Assembly: GCF_032118995.1 (NCBI RefSeq)
Contig: NC_092669.1
Span: 9,733,501 to 9,797,500, forward strand
DNA length: 64,000 nt
Source of the DNA: Asterias amurensis
Lineage: Eukaryota; Echinodermata; Asteroidea; Forcipulatida; Asteriidae
Reading direction: 5' to 3'
Below are positions 10,928 through 22,109 of the stretch, in pieces. Position numbers and translations under genes: made by a program. Positions within the stretch are counted from its first letter, which is position 1; the number at the start of each line of letters is the position of its first letter. The notes under the pieces are model-generated. The model did no database searches. It was not told where the DNA came from and worked only from the letters and a program-made list of their open reading frames with translations.

Positions 10928-10944
10928 GCACTAATGTTAAGCCC

Positions 10945-11130
10945 ATGCAGACTTGTGTCCTTGAGCAAGATACTTAACTATAATTGCTTCTCTCCACCTA
11001 GGGGTACCTGCGAAGGGTATGTGATTGATATTGTGTATGAAAAAGGCTCTGTATTGGAACGATGTGGTTGTGCCTAGGGTTGTATACTCCTCAGGGAGCT
11101 GACAAAGATGGTAATTTGCCTAAACCCCAA
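10945..11130 (+). mobile_element. SINE body, second copy lacking the tRNA head
   Basis: This repeats TTGTGTCCTTGAGCAAGATA, ATAATTGCTTCTCTCCACCT and CCTAGGGTTGTATACTCC from the SINE at 10489-10750, without the tRNA-like head. It is 5' truncated. Confidence 0.65.
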
Positions 11131-11280
11131 TATCCCAAAGCCTGTAGGCACAAAAACTTGCTAAACACAGAAAAGTATTGCTTAACAGAAACAGGTTACC
11201 AGCCAATGACCATAGAGAATGACCTCTGGACTTGCAACTGTATACTCAGTACTTGAAACAAATCACAGACAAACTCGGGT

Positions 11281-14200
11281 GCGATTCCAACCCACGACCT
11301 CAGCAATTCTAGAGAGCAGTGCGATTCGAACCCATGACCTTAGCATCTCTAGAGAGCAGTGTGATTGGAACCCACAACCTTAGCAATTCTAGAGAGCAGT
11401 GTGATTCGAACCCGCGACCTTAGCAGTTCTAGAGAGCAGTGTAATTCGAACCAACGACCTTAGCAATTCTAGAGAGCAGTGTGATTCGAACCCACGACCT
11501 TAGCAATTCTAGAGAATTCGAACCCATGACCTTAGCAATTCTAGAGAGCAGTGTAATTCGAACCCACGACCTTAGCAATTCTAGAGAATTTGAACCCATG
11601 ACCTTAGCAATTCTAGAGAGCAGTGTGATTCGAACCCATGACCTTAGCAATTCTAGAGAGCAGTGTGATTCGAACCCACGACCTTAGCAATTCTAGAGAG
11701 CAGTGTGATTCGAACCCACGACCTTAGCAATTCTAGAGAATTCGAACCCATGACCTTAGCAATTCTAGAGAGCAGTGTAATTCGAACCCACGACCTTAGC
11801 AATTCTAGAGAATTTGAACCCATGACCTTAGCAATTCTAGAGAGCAGTGTGATTCGAACCCATGACCTTAGCATCTCTAGAGAGCAGTGTGATTCGAACC
11901 CACGACCTTAGCAATTCTTGAGAGCAGTGTGATTCGAACCCACGACCTTAGCAGTTCTAGAGAGCAGTGTGATTCGACGCACGACCTTTGCAATTCTAGA
12001 GAGCAGTGTGATTCGAACCCACGACCTTAGCAATTCTAGAGAGCAGTGTGATTCGAACCCATGACCTTAGCAATTCTAGAGAGCAGTGTGATTCGAACCC
12101 ACGACCTTAGCAATTCTAGAGAGAAGTGTGATTCGAACCCACGACCTTAGCAATTCTAGAGAGAAGTGTGATTCGAACCCACAACCTCAGCAATTCTAGA
12201 GAGCAGTGTGATTCGAACCCACGACCTTAGCAATTCTAGAGAGAAGTGTGATTCGAACCCACAACCTTAGCAATCCTAGAGAGCAGTGTGATTCAAACCC
12301 ACAACCTTAGCAATTCTAGAGAGCAGTGTGATTTGAACACACGACCTCAGCAATTCTAGAGAGCAGTGTGATTCGAACCCACGACCTTTGCAATTCTAGA
12401 GAGCAGTGTGATTCAAACCCACAACCTTAGCAATTCTAGAGAGCAGTGTGATTCGAACCCATGACCTTAGCAATTCTAGAGAGCAGTGTGATTCGAACCC
12501 ACGACCTTTGCAATTCTAGAGAGCAGTGTGATTCGAACCCACGACCTTAGCAATTCTAGAGAGCAGTGTGATTCGAACCCACAACCTTAGCAATCCTAGA
12601 GAGCAGTGTGATTCAAACCCACAACCTTAGCAATTCTAGAGAGCAGTGTGATTCGAACCCACGACCTTAGCAATTCTAGAGAGCAGTGTGATTCGAACCC
12701 ACGACCTTAGCAATTCTAGAGAGCAGTGTGATTCGAACCCACAACCTTAGCAATCCTAGAGAGCAGTGTGATTCGAACCCACGACCTTAGCAATTCTAGA
12801 GAGCAGTGTGATTCAAACCCACAACCTTAGCAATTCTAGAGAGCAGTGTGATTTGAACACACAACCTTAGCAATTCTAGAGAGCAGTGTGATTCGAACCC
12901 ACAACCTTAGCAATCCTAGAGAGCAGTGTGATTCAAACCCACAACCTTAGCAATTCTAGAGAGCAGTGTGATTCGAACCCATGACCTTAGCAATTCTAGA
13001 GAGCAGTGTGATTTGAACACACAACCTTAGCAATTCTAGAGAGCAGTGTGATTCGAACCCACAACCTTAGCAATTCTAGAGAGCAGTGTGATTTGAACAC
13101 ACGACCTTAGCAATTCTAGAGAGCAGTGTGATTCGAACCCATGACCTTAGCAATTCTAGAGAGCAGTGTGATTCGAACCCACGACCTTAGCAATTCTAGA
13201 GAGCAGTGTGATTCGAACCCACGACCTTAGCAATTCTAGAGAGCAGTGTGATTCGAACCCACGACCTTAGCAATTCTAGAGAGCAGTGTGATTCGAACCC
13301 ACGACCTTAGCAATTCTAGAGAGCAGTGTGATTCGAACCCACGACCTTAGCATCTCTAGAGAGCAGTGTGATTGGAACCCACGACCTTAGCAATTCTAGA
13401 GAGCAGTGTGATTCGAACCCATGACCTTAGCAATTCTAGAGAGAAGTGTGATTCGAACCCACAACCTTAGCAATCCTAGAGAGCAGTGTGATTCAAACCC
13501 ACAACCTTAGCAATTCTAGAGAGCAGTGTGATTCGAACCCACGACCTTAGCAATTCTAGAGAGCAGTGTGATTCAAACCCATGACCTTAGCATCTCTAGA
13601 GAGCAGTGTGATTGGAACCCACGACCTTAGCAATTCTAGAGAGCAGTGTGATTCGAACCCATGACCTTAGCAATTCTAGAGAGAAGTGTGATTCGAACCC
13701 ACAACCTTAGCAATCCTAGAGAGCAGTGTGATTCAAACCCACAACCTTAGCAATTCTAGAGAGCAGTGTGATTTGAACACACGACCTTAGCAATTCTAGA
13801 GAGCAGTGTGATTCGAACCTACGACCTTAGCAATCCTAGAGAGCAGTGTGATTCGAACCTACGACCTTAGCAATCCTAGAGAGCAGTGTGATTCAAACCC
13901 ACAACCTTAGCAATTCTAGAGAGCAGTGTGATTTGAACACACGACCTTAGCAATTCTAGAGAGCAGTGTGATTCGAACCTACGACCTTAGCAATCCTAGA
14001 GAGCAGTGTGATTTGAACACACGACCTTAGCAATTCTAGAGAGCAGTGTGATTCGAACCCACGACCTTAGCAATTCTAGAGAGCAGTGTGATTCGAACCC
14101 ACGACCTTAGCAATTCTAGAGAGCAGTGTGATTCGAACCCACGACCTTAGCAATTCTAGAGAGCAGTGTGATTCGAACCCACGACCTCAGCAATTCTAGA

Positions 14201-17200
14201 GAGCAGTGTGATTCGAACCCACGACCTTAGCAATTCTAGAGAGCAGTGTGATTCGAACCCACGACCTTAGCAATTCTAGAGAGCAGTGTGATTTGAACCC
14301 ACGACCTTAGCAATTCTAGAGAGCAGTGTGATTCGAACCCTTGACCTTAGCAATTCTAGAGAGCAGTGTGATTCGAACCCACGACCTTAGCAATTCTAGA
14401 GAGCAGTGTGATTCGAACCCACGACCTTAGCAATTCTAGAGAGCAGTGTGATTCGAACCCATGACCTTAGCAATTCTAGAGAGCAGTGTGATTCGAACCC
14501 ATGACCTTAGCAATTCTAGAGAGCAGTGTGATTCGAACCCATGACCTTAGCAATTCTAGAGAGCAGTGTGATTCGAACCCATGACCTTAGCAATTCTAGA
14601 GAGCAGTGTGATTCAAACCCATGACCTTAGCATCTCTAGAGAGCAGTGTGATTGGAACCCACGATCTTTGCAATTCTAGAGAGCAGTGTAATTCGAACCA
14701 ACGACCTTAGCAATTCTAGAGAGCAGTGTGATTCGAACCCACGACCTTAGCAATTCTAGAGAATTCGAACCCATGACCTTAGCAATTCTAGAGAGCAGTG
14801 TAATTCGAACCCACGACCTTAGCAATTCTAGAGAATTTGAACCCATGACCTTAGCAATTCTAGAGAGCAGTGTGATTCGAACCCACAACCTTAGCAATTC
14901 TAGAGAGCAGTGTGATTCGAACCCACGACCTTAGCAGTTCTAGAGAGCAGTGTGATTTGAACACACGACCTTAGCAATTCTTGAGAGCAGTGTGATTCGA
15001 ACCCACGACCTTAGCAGTTCTAGAGAGCAGTGTGATTCGACGCACGACCTTTGCAATTCTAGAGAGCAGTGTGATTCGAACCCACGACCTTAGCAATTCT
15101 AGAGAGCAGTGTGATTCGAACCCATGACCTTAGCAATTCTAGAGAGCAGTGTGATTCGAACCCACGACCTTAGCAATTCTAGAGAGAAGTGTGATTCGAA
15201 CCCACGACCTTAGCAATTCTAGAGAGAAGTGTGATTCGAACCCACAACCTCAGCAATTCTAGAGAGCAGTGTGATTCGAACCCACGACCTTAGCAATTCT
15301 AGAGAGAAGTGTGATTCGAACCCACAACCTTAGCAATCCTAGAGAGCAGTGTGATTCAAACCCACAACCTTAGCAATTCTAGAGAGCAGTGTGATTTGAA
15401 CACACAACCTTAGCAATTCTAGAGAGCAGTGTGATTCGAACCCACAACCTTAGCAATCCTAGAGAGCAGTGTGATTCAAACCCACAACCTTAGCAATTCT
15501 AGAGAGCAGTGTGATTCGAACCCACGACCTTAGCAATTCTAGAGAGCAGTGTGATTCGAACCCATGACCTTAGCAATTCTAGAGAGCAGTGTGATTTGAA
15601 CACACAACCTTAGCAATTCTAGAGAGCAGTGTGATTCGAACCCACAACCTTAGCAATTCTAGAGAGCAGTGTGATTTGAACACACGACCTTAGCAATTCT
15701 AGAGAGCAGTGTGATTCGACGCACGACCTTAGCAATTCTAGAGAGCAGTGTGATTCGAACCCACAACCTTAGCAATTCTAGAGAGCAGTGTGATTCGAAC
15801 CCATGACCTTAGCAATTCTAGAGAGCAGTGTGATTCGACGCACGACCTTAGCAATTCTAGAGAGCAGTGTGATTCGAACCCACAACCTTAGCAATTCTAG
15901 AGAGCAGTGTGATTTGAACACACGACCTTAGCAATTCTAGAGAGCAGTGTGATTCGAACCCATGACCTTAGCAATTCTAGAGAGCAGTGTGATTCGAACC
16001 CACGACCTTAGCAATTCTAGAGAGCAGTGTGATTCGAACCCACGACCTTAGCATCTCTAGAGAGCAGTGTGATTGGAACCCACGACCTTAGCAATTCTAG
16101 AGAGCAGTGTGATTCGAACCCATGACCTTAGCAATTCTAGAGAGAAGTGTGATTCGAACCCACAACCTTAGCAATCCTAGAGAGCAGTGTGATTCAAACC
16201 CACAACCTTAGCAATTCTAGAGAGCAGTGTGATTCGAACCCACGACCTTAGCAATTCTAGAGAGCAGTGTGATTCAAACCCATGACCTTAGCATCTCTAG
16301 AGAGCAGTGTGATTGGAACCCACGACCTTAGCAATTCTAGAGAGCAGTGTGATTCGAACCCATGACCTTAGCAATTCTAGAGAGAAGTGTGATTCGAACC
16401 CACAACCTTAGCAATCCTAGAGAGCAGTGTGATTCAAACCCACAACCTTAGCAATTCTAGAGAGCAGTGTGATTTGAACACACGACCTTAGCAATTCTAG
16501 AGAGCAGTGTGATTCGAACCTACGACCTTAGCAATTCTAGAGAGCAGTGTGATTCGAACCCACGACCTTAGCAATTCTAGAGACCAGTGTGATTCGAACC
16601 CACAACCTTAGCAATTCTAGAGAGCAGTGTGATTCGAACCCACGACCTTTGCAATTCTAGAGAGCAGTGTGATTCGAACCCACGACCTTTGCAATTCTAG
16701 AGAGCAGTGTGATTCGAACCCACGACCTTAGCAATTCTAGAGAGCAGTGTGATTCGAACCCACGACCTTTGCAATTCTAGAGAGCAGTGTGATTCGAACC
16801 CACGACCTTAGCAATTCTAGAGAGCAGTGTGATTCGAACCCACGACCTTAGCAATTCTAGAGAGCAGTGTGATTCGAACCCTTGACCTTAGCAATTCTAG
16901 AGAGCAGTGTGATTCGAACCCACGACCTTTGCAATTCTAGAGACCAGTGTGATTCGAACCCATGACCTTAGCAATTCTAGAGAGCAGTGTGATTCGAACC
17001 CACGACCTTTGCAATTTTAGAGAGCAGTGTGATTCGAACCCACGACCTTTGCAATTCTAGAGAGCAGTGTGATTCGAACCCACGACCTTTGCAATTCTAG
17101 AGAGCAGTGTGATTCGAACCCACGACCTTTGCAATTCTAGAGAGCAGTGTGATTCGAACCCACGACCTTAGCAATTCTAGAGAGCAGTGTGATTCGAACC

Positions 17201-17590
17201 CTTGACCTTAGCAATTCTAGAGAGCAGTGTGATTCGAACCCACGACCTTTGCAATTCTAGAGACCAGTGTGATTCGAACCCATGACCTTAGCAATTCTAG
17301 AGAGCAGTGTGATTCGAACCCACGACCTTTGCAATTTTAGAGAGCAGTGTGATTCGAACCCACGACCTTTGCAATTCTAGAGAGCAGTGTGATTCGAACC
17401 CACGACCTTTGCAATTCTAGAGAGCAGTGTGATTCGAACCCACGACCTTAGCAATCCTAGAGAGCAGTGTGATTCGAACCCACGACCTTTGCAATTCTAG
17501 AGAGCAGTGTGATTCGAACCCACGACCTTTGCAATTCTAGAGAGCAGTGTGATTCGAACCCTTGACCTTTGCAATTCTAGAGAGCAGTAT
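11281..17590 (-). repeat. 40-bp B-box minisatellite, about 157 units
   Basis: The unit is 40 bp. On the minus strand it contains AAGGTCGTGGGTTCGAATCA then CACTGCTCTCTAGAATTGCT. Each unit includes GGGTTCGAATC, nearly the tRNA B box (GGTTCGANTCC), and an XbaI-type TCTAGA. Units differ by single substitutions (TTCGAA/TTTGAA/TTCAAA; CTTAGC/CTTTGC; AGCAG/AGAAG). A few units lack about ten bases (11514, 11590, 14757). Larger periods overlie this: 11481-12300 recurs about 3.1-3.25 kb later, and an eight-unit (320-bp) block near 16870 recurs at 17190. Open frames in it are artefacts of the unit lacking stops. The array head (11259-11300) and the SINE at 22985-23105 show its origin in a tRNA-derived SINE. 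Confidence 0.97.
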
Positions 17591-17645
17591 TGCCAAGGTC
17601 GTGGGTTCGAAACACACTTGAGTGTGCCTGTGATTTTTTTGCTTC
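17591..17645 (+). mobile_element. SINE fragment at the array's right end, opposite orientation
   Basis: GGTCGTGGGTTCGAAACACA is followed by CTTGAGTGTGCCTGTGATTT and a T run. This is the B box plus downstream part of the same SINE, but on the plus strand, whereas every array unit carries its B box on the minus strand. Confidence 0.65.
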
Positions 17646-18079
17646 GCCTAGTGATATGGAACAGTCCAAATTTTACATTGCGATAATATTCCTCCCATTC
17701 GTCTGAGCCACTCAATATTTGTATACTATGTGGCGTTATCACGAGCCTCGAAATGTGACGTCAGAGATGTGCAGGCTAGAAATTTTGAAAAACCCGCCCA
17801 CCTATCCTCGCCTTAATTGGGCGCTAGGTGGCGGCAGACTTAATCTGCCTTTATCCGCCACCGATCGGTGTGGCACTGAGTGCTGTTGACTTGTTGAACT
17901 CAGTGGATAGGCATTTAATAGGCCAACTATAACTCAAGTAATCTTTACTCAACTGGCCGAGAGTGAGTGCCAGATTCTTTAAAACAACAATTTGCATGTA
18001 TCTATTATTTGAATAAATCGAAGGAACACTGATACGCACCTTTCATGTTTTTGAAAAATTGGAACAATTTAGGCAAGTA
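17646..18079. other. Spacer between satellite and lectin palindrome
   Basis: I recognise no gene or known repeat. It contains a short GCGCCTAATT / GGGCGCTAGG-type patch near 17810-17830 and is otherwise mixed-composition unique sequence. Confidence 0.4.
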
Positions 18080-18168
18080 TCACCAGGATACGAGTGCCCA
18101 AGTTTCTGACAAGATTTGAAAAGAACAACTAAAACACATTCTAAAAAACTGTTGACTTTCTTGAAACA

Positions 18169-18312
18169 ATGGGAGGTTTTTGTTTGCCTTCTGTTTTGTT
18201 GATTCTCTTCACCATTGGTATGAGTTCTGCTCATTCGTGTAAGCCTCTCTCAGATGTTGTGTCCATTCGGCCGGGAGTCATGGGGTGGATCTTACAACAA
18301 ACTCTTAAAGAA
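18169..18312 (+). pseudogene. C-type lectin/PAN fragment (N-terminal only)
   Basis: This starts ATGGGAGGTTTTTGTTTGCC and encodes the family signal peptide (MGGFCLPSVLLILFTIGMSS). A four-base insertion after the AAGCCT codons shifts the frame. Homology continues through the W-E-S-W-G-G-S region and ends near 18312. The rest of the CTLD and the whole PAN domain are missing. Its mirror partner is the fragment at 35823-35941, so it was already broken, or was truncated similarly, when the palindrome formed. Confidence 0.8.
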
Positions 18313-18685
18313 ATACGACAGCAATTTAACTAAAAAGTGGACATACCACCGACTACAAAAATAGTAGGCAAATGAATTTAATTTAGGAATTGGTTATTAA
18401 TTTTGTTTCCATAGCGATTATTTACTGGTTGGAAATTATTCCAGGACGTCATTACATCAACTGATGGCCAAGGATGCCCACAAAGCGTGCGTCACAGCAA
18501 TAATAATGGAGTATTGTTAATCTCTCTGCCATCGATCCCTTGCAGCAAAGAACGTGTTTTGAATCTGGGTACGCCCAGTCCTCTCATTTACTGGTGGTTG
18601 GAAATTAATCCAGATTACTTCATACTGAACGCCAAGGTTGTCCAAAGCAGGCATCACAATGGAGTCTATTGTTTATCTCTCTTAA

Positions 18686-19070
18686 AGGCACTGGACACTA
18701 TTGATAATTACTCAAAATTATTATTAGAATAAAAACTTACTTGGTAACAAGATAGCTGTTGATAATATTAAACATTGTCAGAAACGGCAACTTCTAAAGT
18801 AGCGTATAGTTTTCGAAAAAGAAGTAATTTTCCACGAATTTGATTTCGAGACCTCAGAACTACATTTTGTGGTCCCCAAATCAAGCATCTGAAAGCACTC
18901 ATCTTCGTGAGACAAGGCTGTTTTTCTTCCATTATTATCTCGCAACTTCGAAGACCAAGGGTTAGTGATTTCATATTATTTTCACAGGTTTGTTTTTTTG
19001 TGCATGTGTTGAGATGCAACAAGTGAGAAGACTGGTGTTTTACAATCACCAAGAGGGTCAATCAGTGTCT
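18686..19070. mobile_element. TTAA-MITE (family P1)
   Basis: It is flanked by TTAA on both sides (18682-18685, 19071-19074). Its ends are AGGCACTGGACACTATTG and AATCAGTGTCT. Its mirror-arm counterpart at 35060-35425 sits at the same relative position, so the insertion predates the inverted duplication. Confidence 0.8.
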
Positions 19071-19099
19071 TTAAAAACTCAATCCCCTGCAGGAAAGAT

Positions 19100-19787
19100 C
19101 GTGTTTCCGATGAATATGTGCCAGCCTAGCTGTTCCTTTACTTTTTCTTTAAATTGCTGTAATTAATTACACTCGGTTAAAACCTGTGTCAGTCGCTGAT
19201 TGGTCAGAAATGGTTCGTCAGATTTTGTTTTCAGTGGGTTAGTGAGACAAGCATCATTACGTAGGGAGGTTTGCTGGCAGTGCTGACTTGTGATTGTGGC
19301 GAGATGATGTGCACTGTAATGGTCTCAGAAAGAGAGACAGTCTCGTTACAGATGAAGTTTCTACTTTTGAATCGTCCAATAGAAAACCGGCATATTTAGT
19401 TAACCTTTAAGCGATTGACACAACTTAACTTCATTGGTTCTCAATGAACACATCGATGTAGTGTAAGCCAAGGCGCAGAAACTGCAATATTCCTGGCTGA
19501 ACTTGCTGATATCAGAGCCAATCTGAGTTCTACCGTCTGATGTTTTCTAGCTGAATAACCAACAACCACTGACTGAGAAAGAACTTAAGCGATATCGTTT
19601 AACTTTACAAAATTTAATGTCAAGTAAAAAAACCTTTAGGGAAACTCAGTGTAAAGGAGTGATTGTGGGCTGTCGTTTGAAGTCACTGATTGGTGGACGT
19701 GTGTCAAAGTGCCGTTAAATTCTTGGTCATCCACACCATTAAACAGTTTCAGAGTTTTCAGCTTTTCAATTTGGCTCTCTATAAACA
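19100..19787 (+). promoter_or_regulatory. 5' flank of lectin A (outer-pair type)
   Basis: The sequence from 19130 to 19560 matches the reverse complement of 34510-35000 upstream of lectin D (for example GAAGTTTCTACTTTTGAATC and TTGGTTCTCAATGAACACAT). It does not match the flank shared by the two inner loci. Conservation across the arms suggests it contains the promoter. No unambiguous TATA box is seen; TATAAA at about 19779 lies too close to the ATG to be a normal TATA. Confidence 0.4.
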
Positions 19788-20540
19788 ATGGGAGGGTTTT
19801 TGTTGCCTTCTGTTTTGTTGATTCTCTTCACCATTGGTATGAGTTCTGCTCATTCGTGTAAGCCTCAGATGTTGTGTCAACTCGGCTGGGAGTCATGGGG
19901 CGGCTCTTGCTACAAACTTCTTGAAGAACGAATGACTTGGCATGAAGGGAGATTTAAGTGCCAGGAGATGGGAGGGGAGATGGTTGCGCCTTCATCGCTG
20001 GAGGAAAATAACTATATACATAGTAAAACCATCAGTTATATGTGGATTAATTGCAATGATATCGATAACGAAGGGCAGTGGGACTGCGCTCCAGACAACG
20101 GCGGGTATAGGAACTGGTACGAAAATAAGCCACAAGGCGGAACAGGACAAAACTGTGCTGAGCTTGGATCCTCATGGGGTAGTAAATGGAGTGATTATCT
20201 ATGCTCTGCTAAAGGCCATGTTATCTGCAAAGGCAAGGAAGTCGTGGCTTCACAGGCAAAGTTGAAGCAATGGCGCCTACTTGCGTCGTGTTTGACCGGC
20301 CACACCTTACGAGAGATACCGACCAGCAACGTCCGTGCCTGCGCCGCTGAGTGTGACTACAGCCCCAGATGTCGCTCCTTCAACGTGCAGCATTTCGGGA
20401 CAGGGGAGCGAATTTGTCAACTCAATAAAATCACCCGCCATAAGGCCGACCACACCAAGTTTGTGAAGTCGAAGAAACCTTTCACGTGTATTTACGGAGA
20501 GAAATACTTTCAACCAACATTGTTAAATCACCATCAGTAA
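19788..20540 (+). CDS. Secreted C-type lectin with PAN/apple domain (lectin A)
   Basis: A single-exon gene of 250 residues. Residues 1-21 are a signal peptide (hydrophobic core SVLLILFTIGM, likely cut after SSA). Residues 24-150 form a long-form C-type lectin-like domain: an N-terminal hairpin pair Cys30/Cys41, W-I-N-C-N-D at 86-91 in place of W-I-G-L-N-D, and core cysteines 58, 123, 139 and 147. An extra pair, Cys89/Cys100, is probably a further disulfide. The sugar-binding tripeptide is KPQ (114-116), not EPN or QPD, and W-S-D (134-136) replaces W-N-D, so classical calcium-dependent mannose or galactose binding is doubtful. Residues 164-240 form a PAN/apple fold with C-R-S-F-N and I-C-Q-L-N motifs. 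The product is probably a secreted recognition protein. The C-terminus runs 11 residues past the paralogues because their stop codon (TAA) is TAC here. Confidence 0.93.
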   Translation: MGGFLLPSVLLILFTIGMSSAHSCKPQMLCQLGWESWGGSCYKLLEERMTWHEGRFKCQEMGGEMVAPSSLEENNYIHSKTISYMWINCNDIDNEGQWDCAPDNGGYRNWYENKPQGGTGQNCAELGSSWGSKWSDYLCSAKGHVICKGKEVVASQAKLKQWRLLASCLTGHTLREIPTSNVRACAAECDYSPRCRSFNVQHFGTGERICQLNKITRHKADHTKFVKSKKPFTCIYGEKYFQPTLLNHHQ

Positions 20541-21430
20541 AATCATAGAATGACGCTCAAATAACAGAAACAGCCGATCGTTGACTTTACTCAAAGATTT
20601 ACAGCCCAAAGTTGGGACTCCCTCATAATTTAAATTAAACGTTTTTGCTTTTTTGTTGCAAAGTAGTATACATGTTCAGTTGAAATGTTGAGCGAAAACA
20701 AACAGACAATATTACGTTGTTCGCAAACAAAAATTGAAGACGTAAAATTGTTCTGTTTTGAAAGCAAATGAGCCAACGGACTTGTGACGGAATCTCTGAG
20801 AGGACTTGTGAGGGAATCTGGGAGGGGACAATTTGCAAACATTTTCTTTCAATTGAAAACAAAAACTATTTTCTCTTAAAGCTTGTGGACGAGATGAAAG
20901 GAGATGTGTATAAGTGAAGCTCGTTTAGTTATATTTCATTAAAGATTGAATAAGAGCTTGATTGTGACATGAATGTCTTTGGACGTTGATCTTAAAGACA
21001 GGAAACAATTAAGTTATTTTATGATAGAATTGATCACAAAATATAGAACAACTTTGTCCAGTGTCAAGTACGCTCACACATCGATAGGTTTTCAACAACA
21101 AAAATCGCGACAGGTGGCACTTGTTCTACTTGCCTTTAAATACTTTGGTCATCTAGCAAAGGGTTGAAGCAAAGGATTGGGATCAGGTTTGCGTTTTGGA
21201 GGCAAAATGTTAGTGCGGCGTGGAGCGATTTTTGGTGAAGCGAGGGTTGTCCTTTGAATTTCCACCACGCAAGCTGGGGGGGGGGCTATGGGAATTAAAG
21301 AGTATTCAAACTTATCGACTTCCAATGATGCGCCTGCAACCGGAAACTACGTCATTGACCTGCTCGCGAGCTGCGGTTCTGTAGACTTGGTTTCAAGTCT
21401 GTCGCGGTGTTAAGTTAACCGATAGCCAGA
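20541..21430 (+). other. 3' flank of lectin A, conserved in all full loci
   Basis: Segments such as GGACTTGTGAGGGAATCTGG, GACGAGATGAAAGGAGATGT and TTGATCACAAAATATAGAAC recur at 25380-25640 and, inverted, at 27790-28060 and 33110-33370. The region therefore travels with the gene as part of the duplicated unit, probably as 3' UTR and intergenic DNA. It ends in a poly-G tract (about 21273-21283) and TCCAATGATGCGCCTGCAAC, both also conserved. Confidence 0.6.
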
Positions 21431-22109
21431 ATACAGTACTGCCTTTAATAGCGCCCTCTGTCATTTTTATAGTTGGGGCGCGTGTCTGTGTGGGCGTTTT
21501 TCGTGGCTGGTGGTACAGACCGGACGAATAACCGTGAGGCTCAGACTTGAAATCAAGTCTAGGGTTGTGATGGCTGAACACTAGGTTAGACATGAGTATC
21601 ACTCTCTTGTAAGCTAATCGACGCATCCATATAGAATGGTCATGCCTCTAATAGTAGCAAAGTTATTATACAAAACTTGGGGAATCCGGTTTGGCAGGAG
21701 ATTCTGCCCACCCCCCCCCCCCCCCCCATGTGTCGAACTAGACTACACACAAACTTCTTCTGTAGCGCCCTCTTTTGAATCAACCTCCTGGAGCCAACAT
21801 TAATTTTCCATGATGGAGACCGAATCTCCGGCGGACAGATTTCCCCGAGACATCGGTCAGGGAATTCTGCCGCCGGAGATCAAGATTCTGTACCCCATAT
21901 GGGGTATAGCGTGGACCGGGGATGATGATTCAAAAGAGGGCGCTATCACAATAATTTTGTGCACAGTTTGCCAAAATTTAAATATGGGGGACAGAATCTC
22001 CTGCCAGTGCGGTCCCTATGGCAACAATACTACAATCTTTACGATTGTGTAGAATCTCTGCCGAATTAAACGCTTCTATGGTTTTTATGGTGAACCGCGG
22101 CGCATTTAA
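21430..22109. repeat. Dispersed repeat with AGACTTGAAATCAAGTCT core and poly-C
   Basis: The 18-bp palindrome-like word GACTTGAAATCAAGTCT at about 21546 recurs near 26523, 49148 and 55853. GTGTGGGCGTTTTTCGTGGC recurs at about 26470, and AGATTCTGCCCAC plus a long C run (about 21711-21727) precede a stretch matching 26870-27040. This is the downstream part of the duplicated lectin unit. Confidence 0.55.

Noticed and set aside
11429-14934. Repeated open frames of 68-73 codons within the satellite
   Set aside because: They arise because the short units happen to lack stops in some frames. The products are periodic and follow unit boundaries on both strands.
11281-17590. CRISPR array
   Set aside because: The units are contiguous 40-bp repeats without unique spacers, the context is animal DNA and there are no cas genes.
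19942-20265. 107-codon frame overlapping lectin A
   Set aside because: An out-of-frame shadow with no domain and not conserved in the other intact copies.
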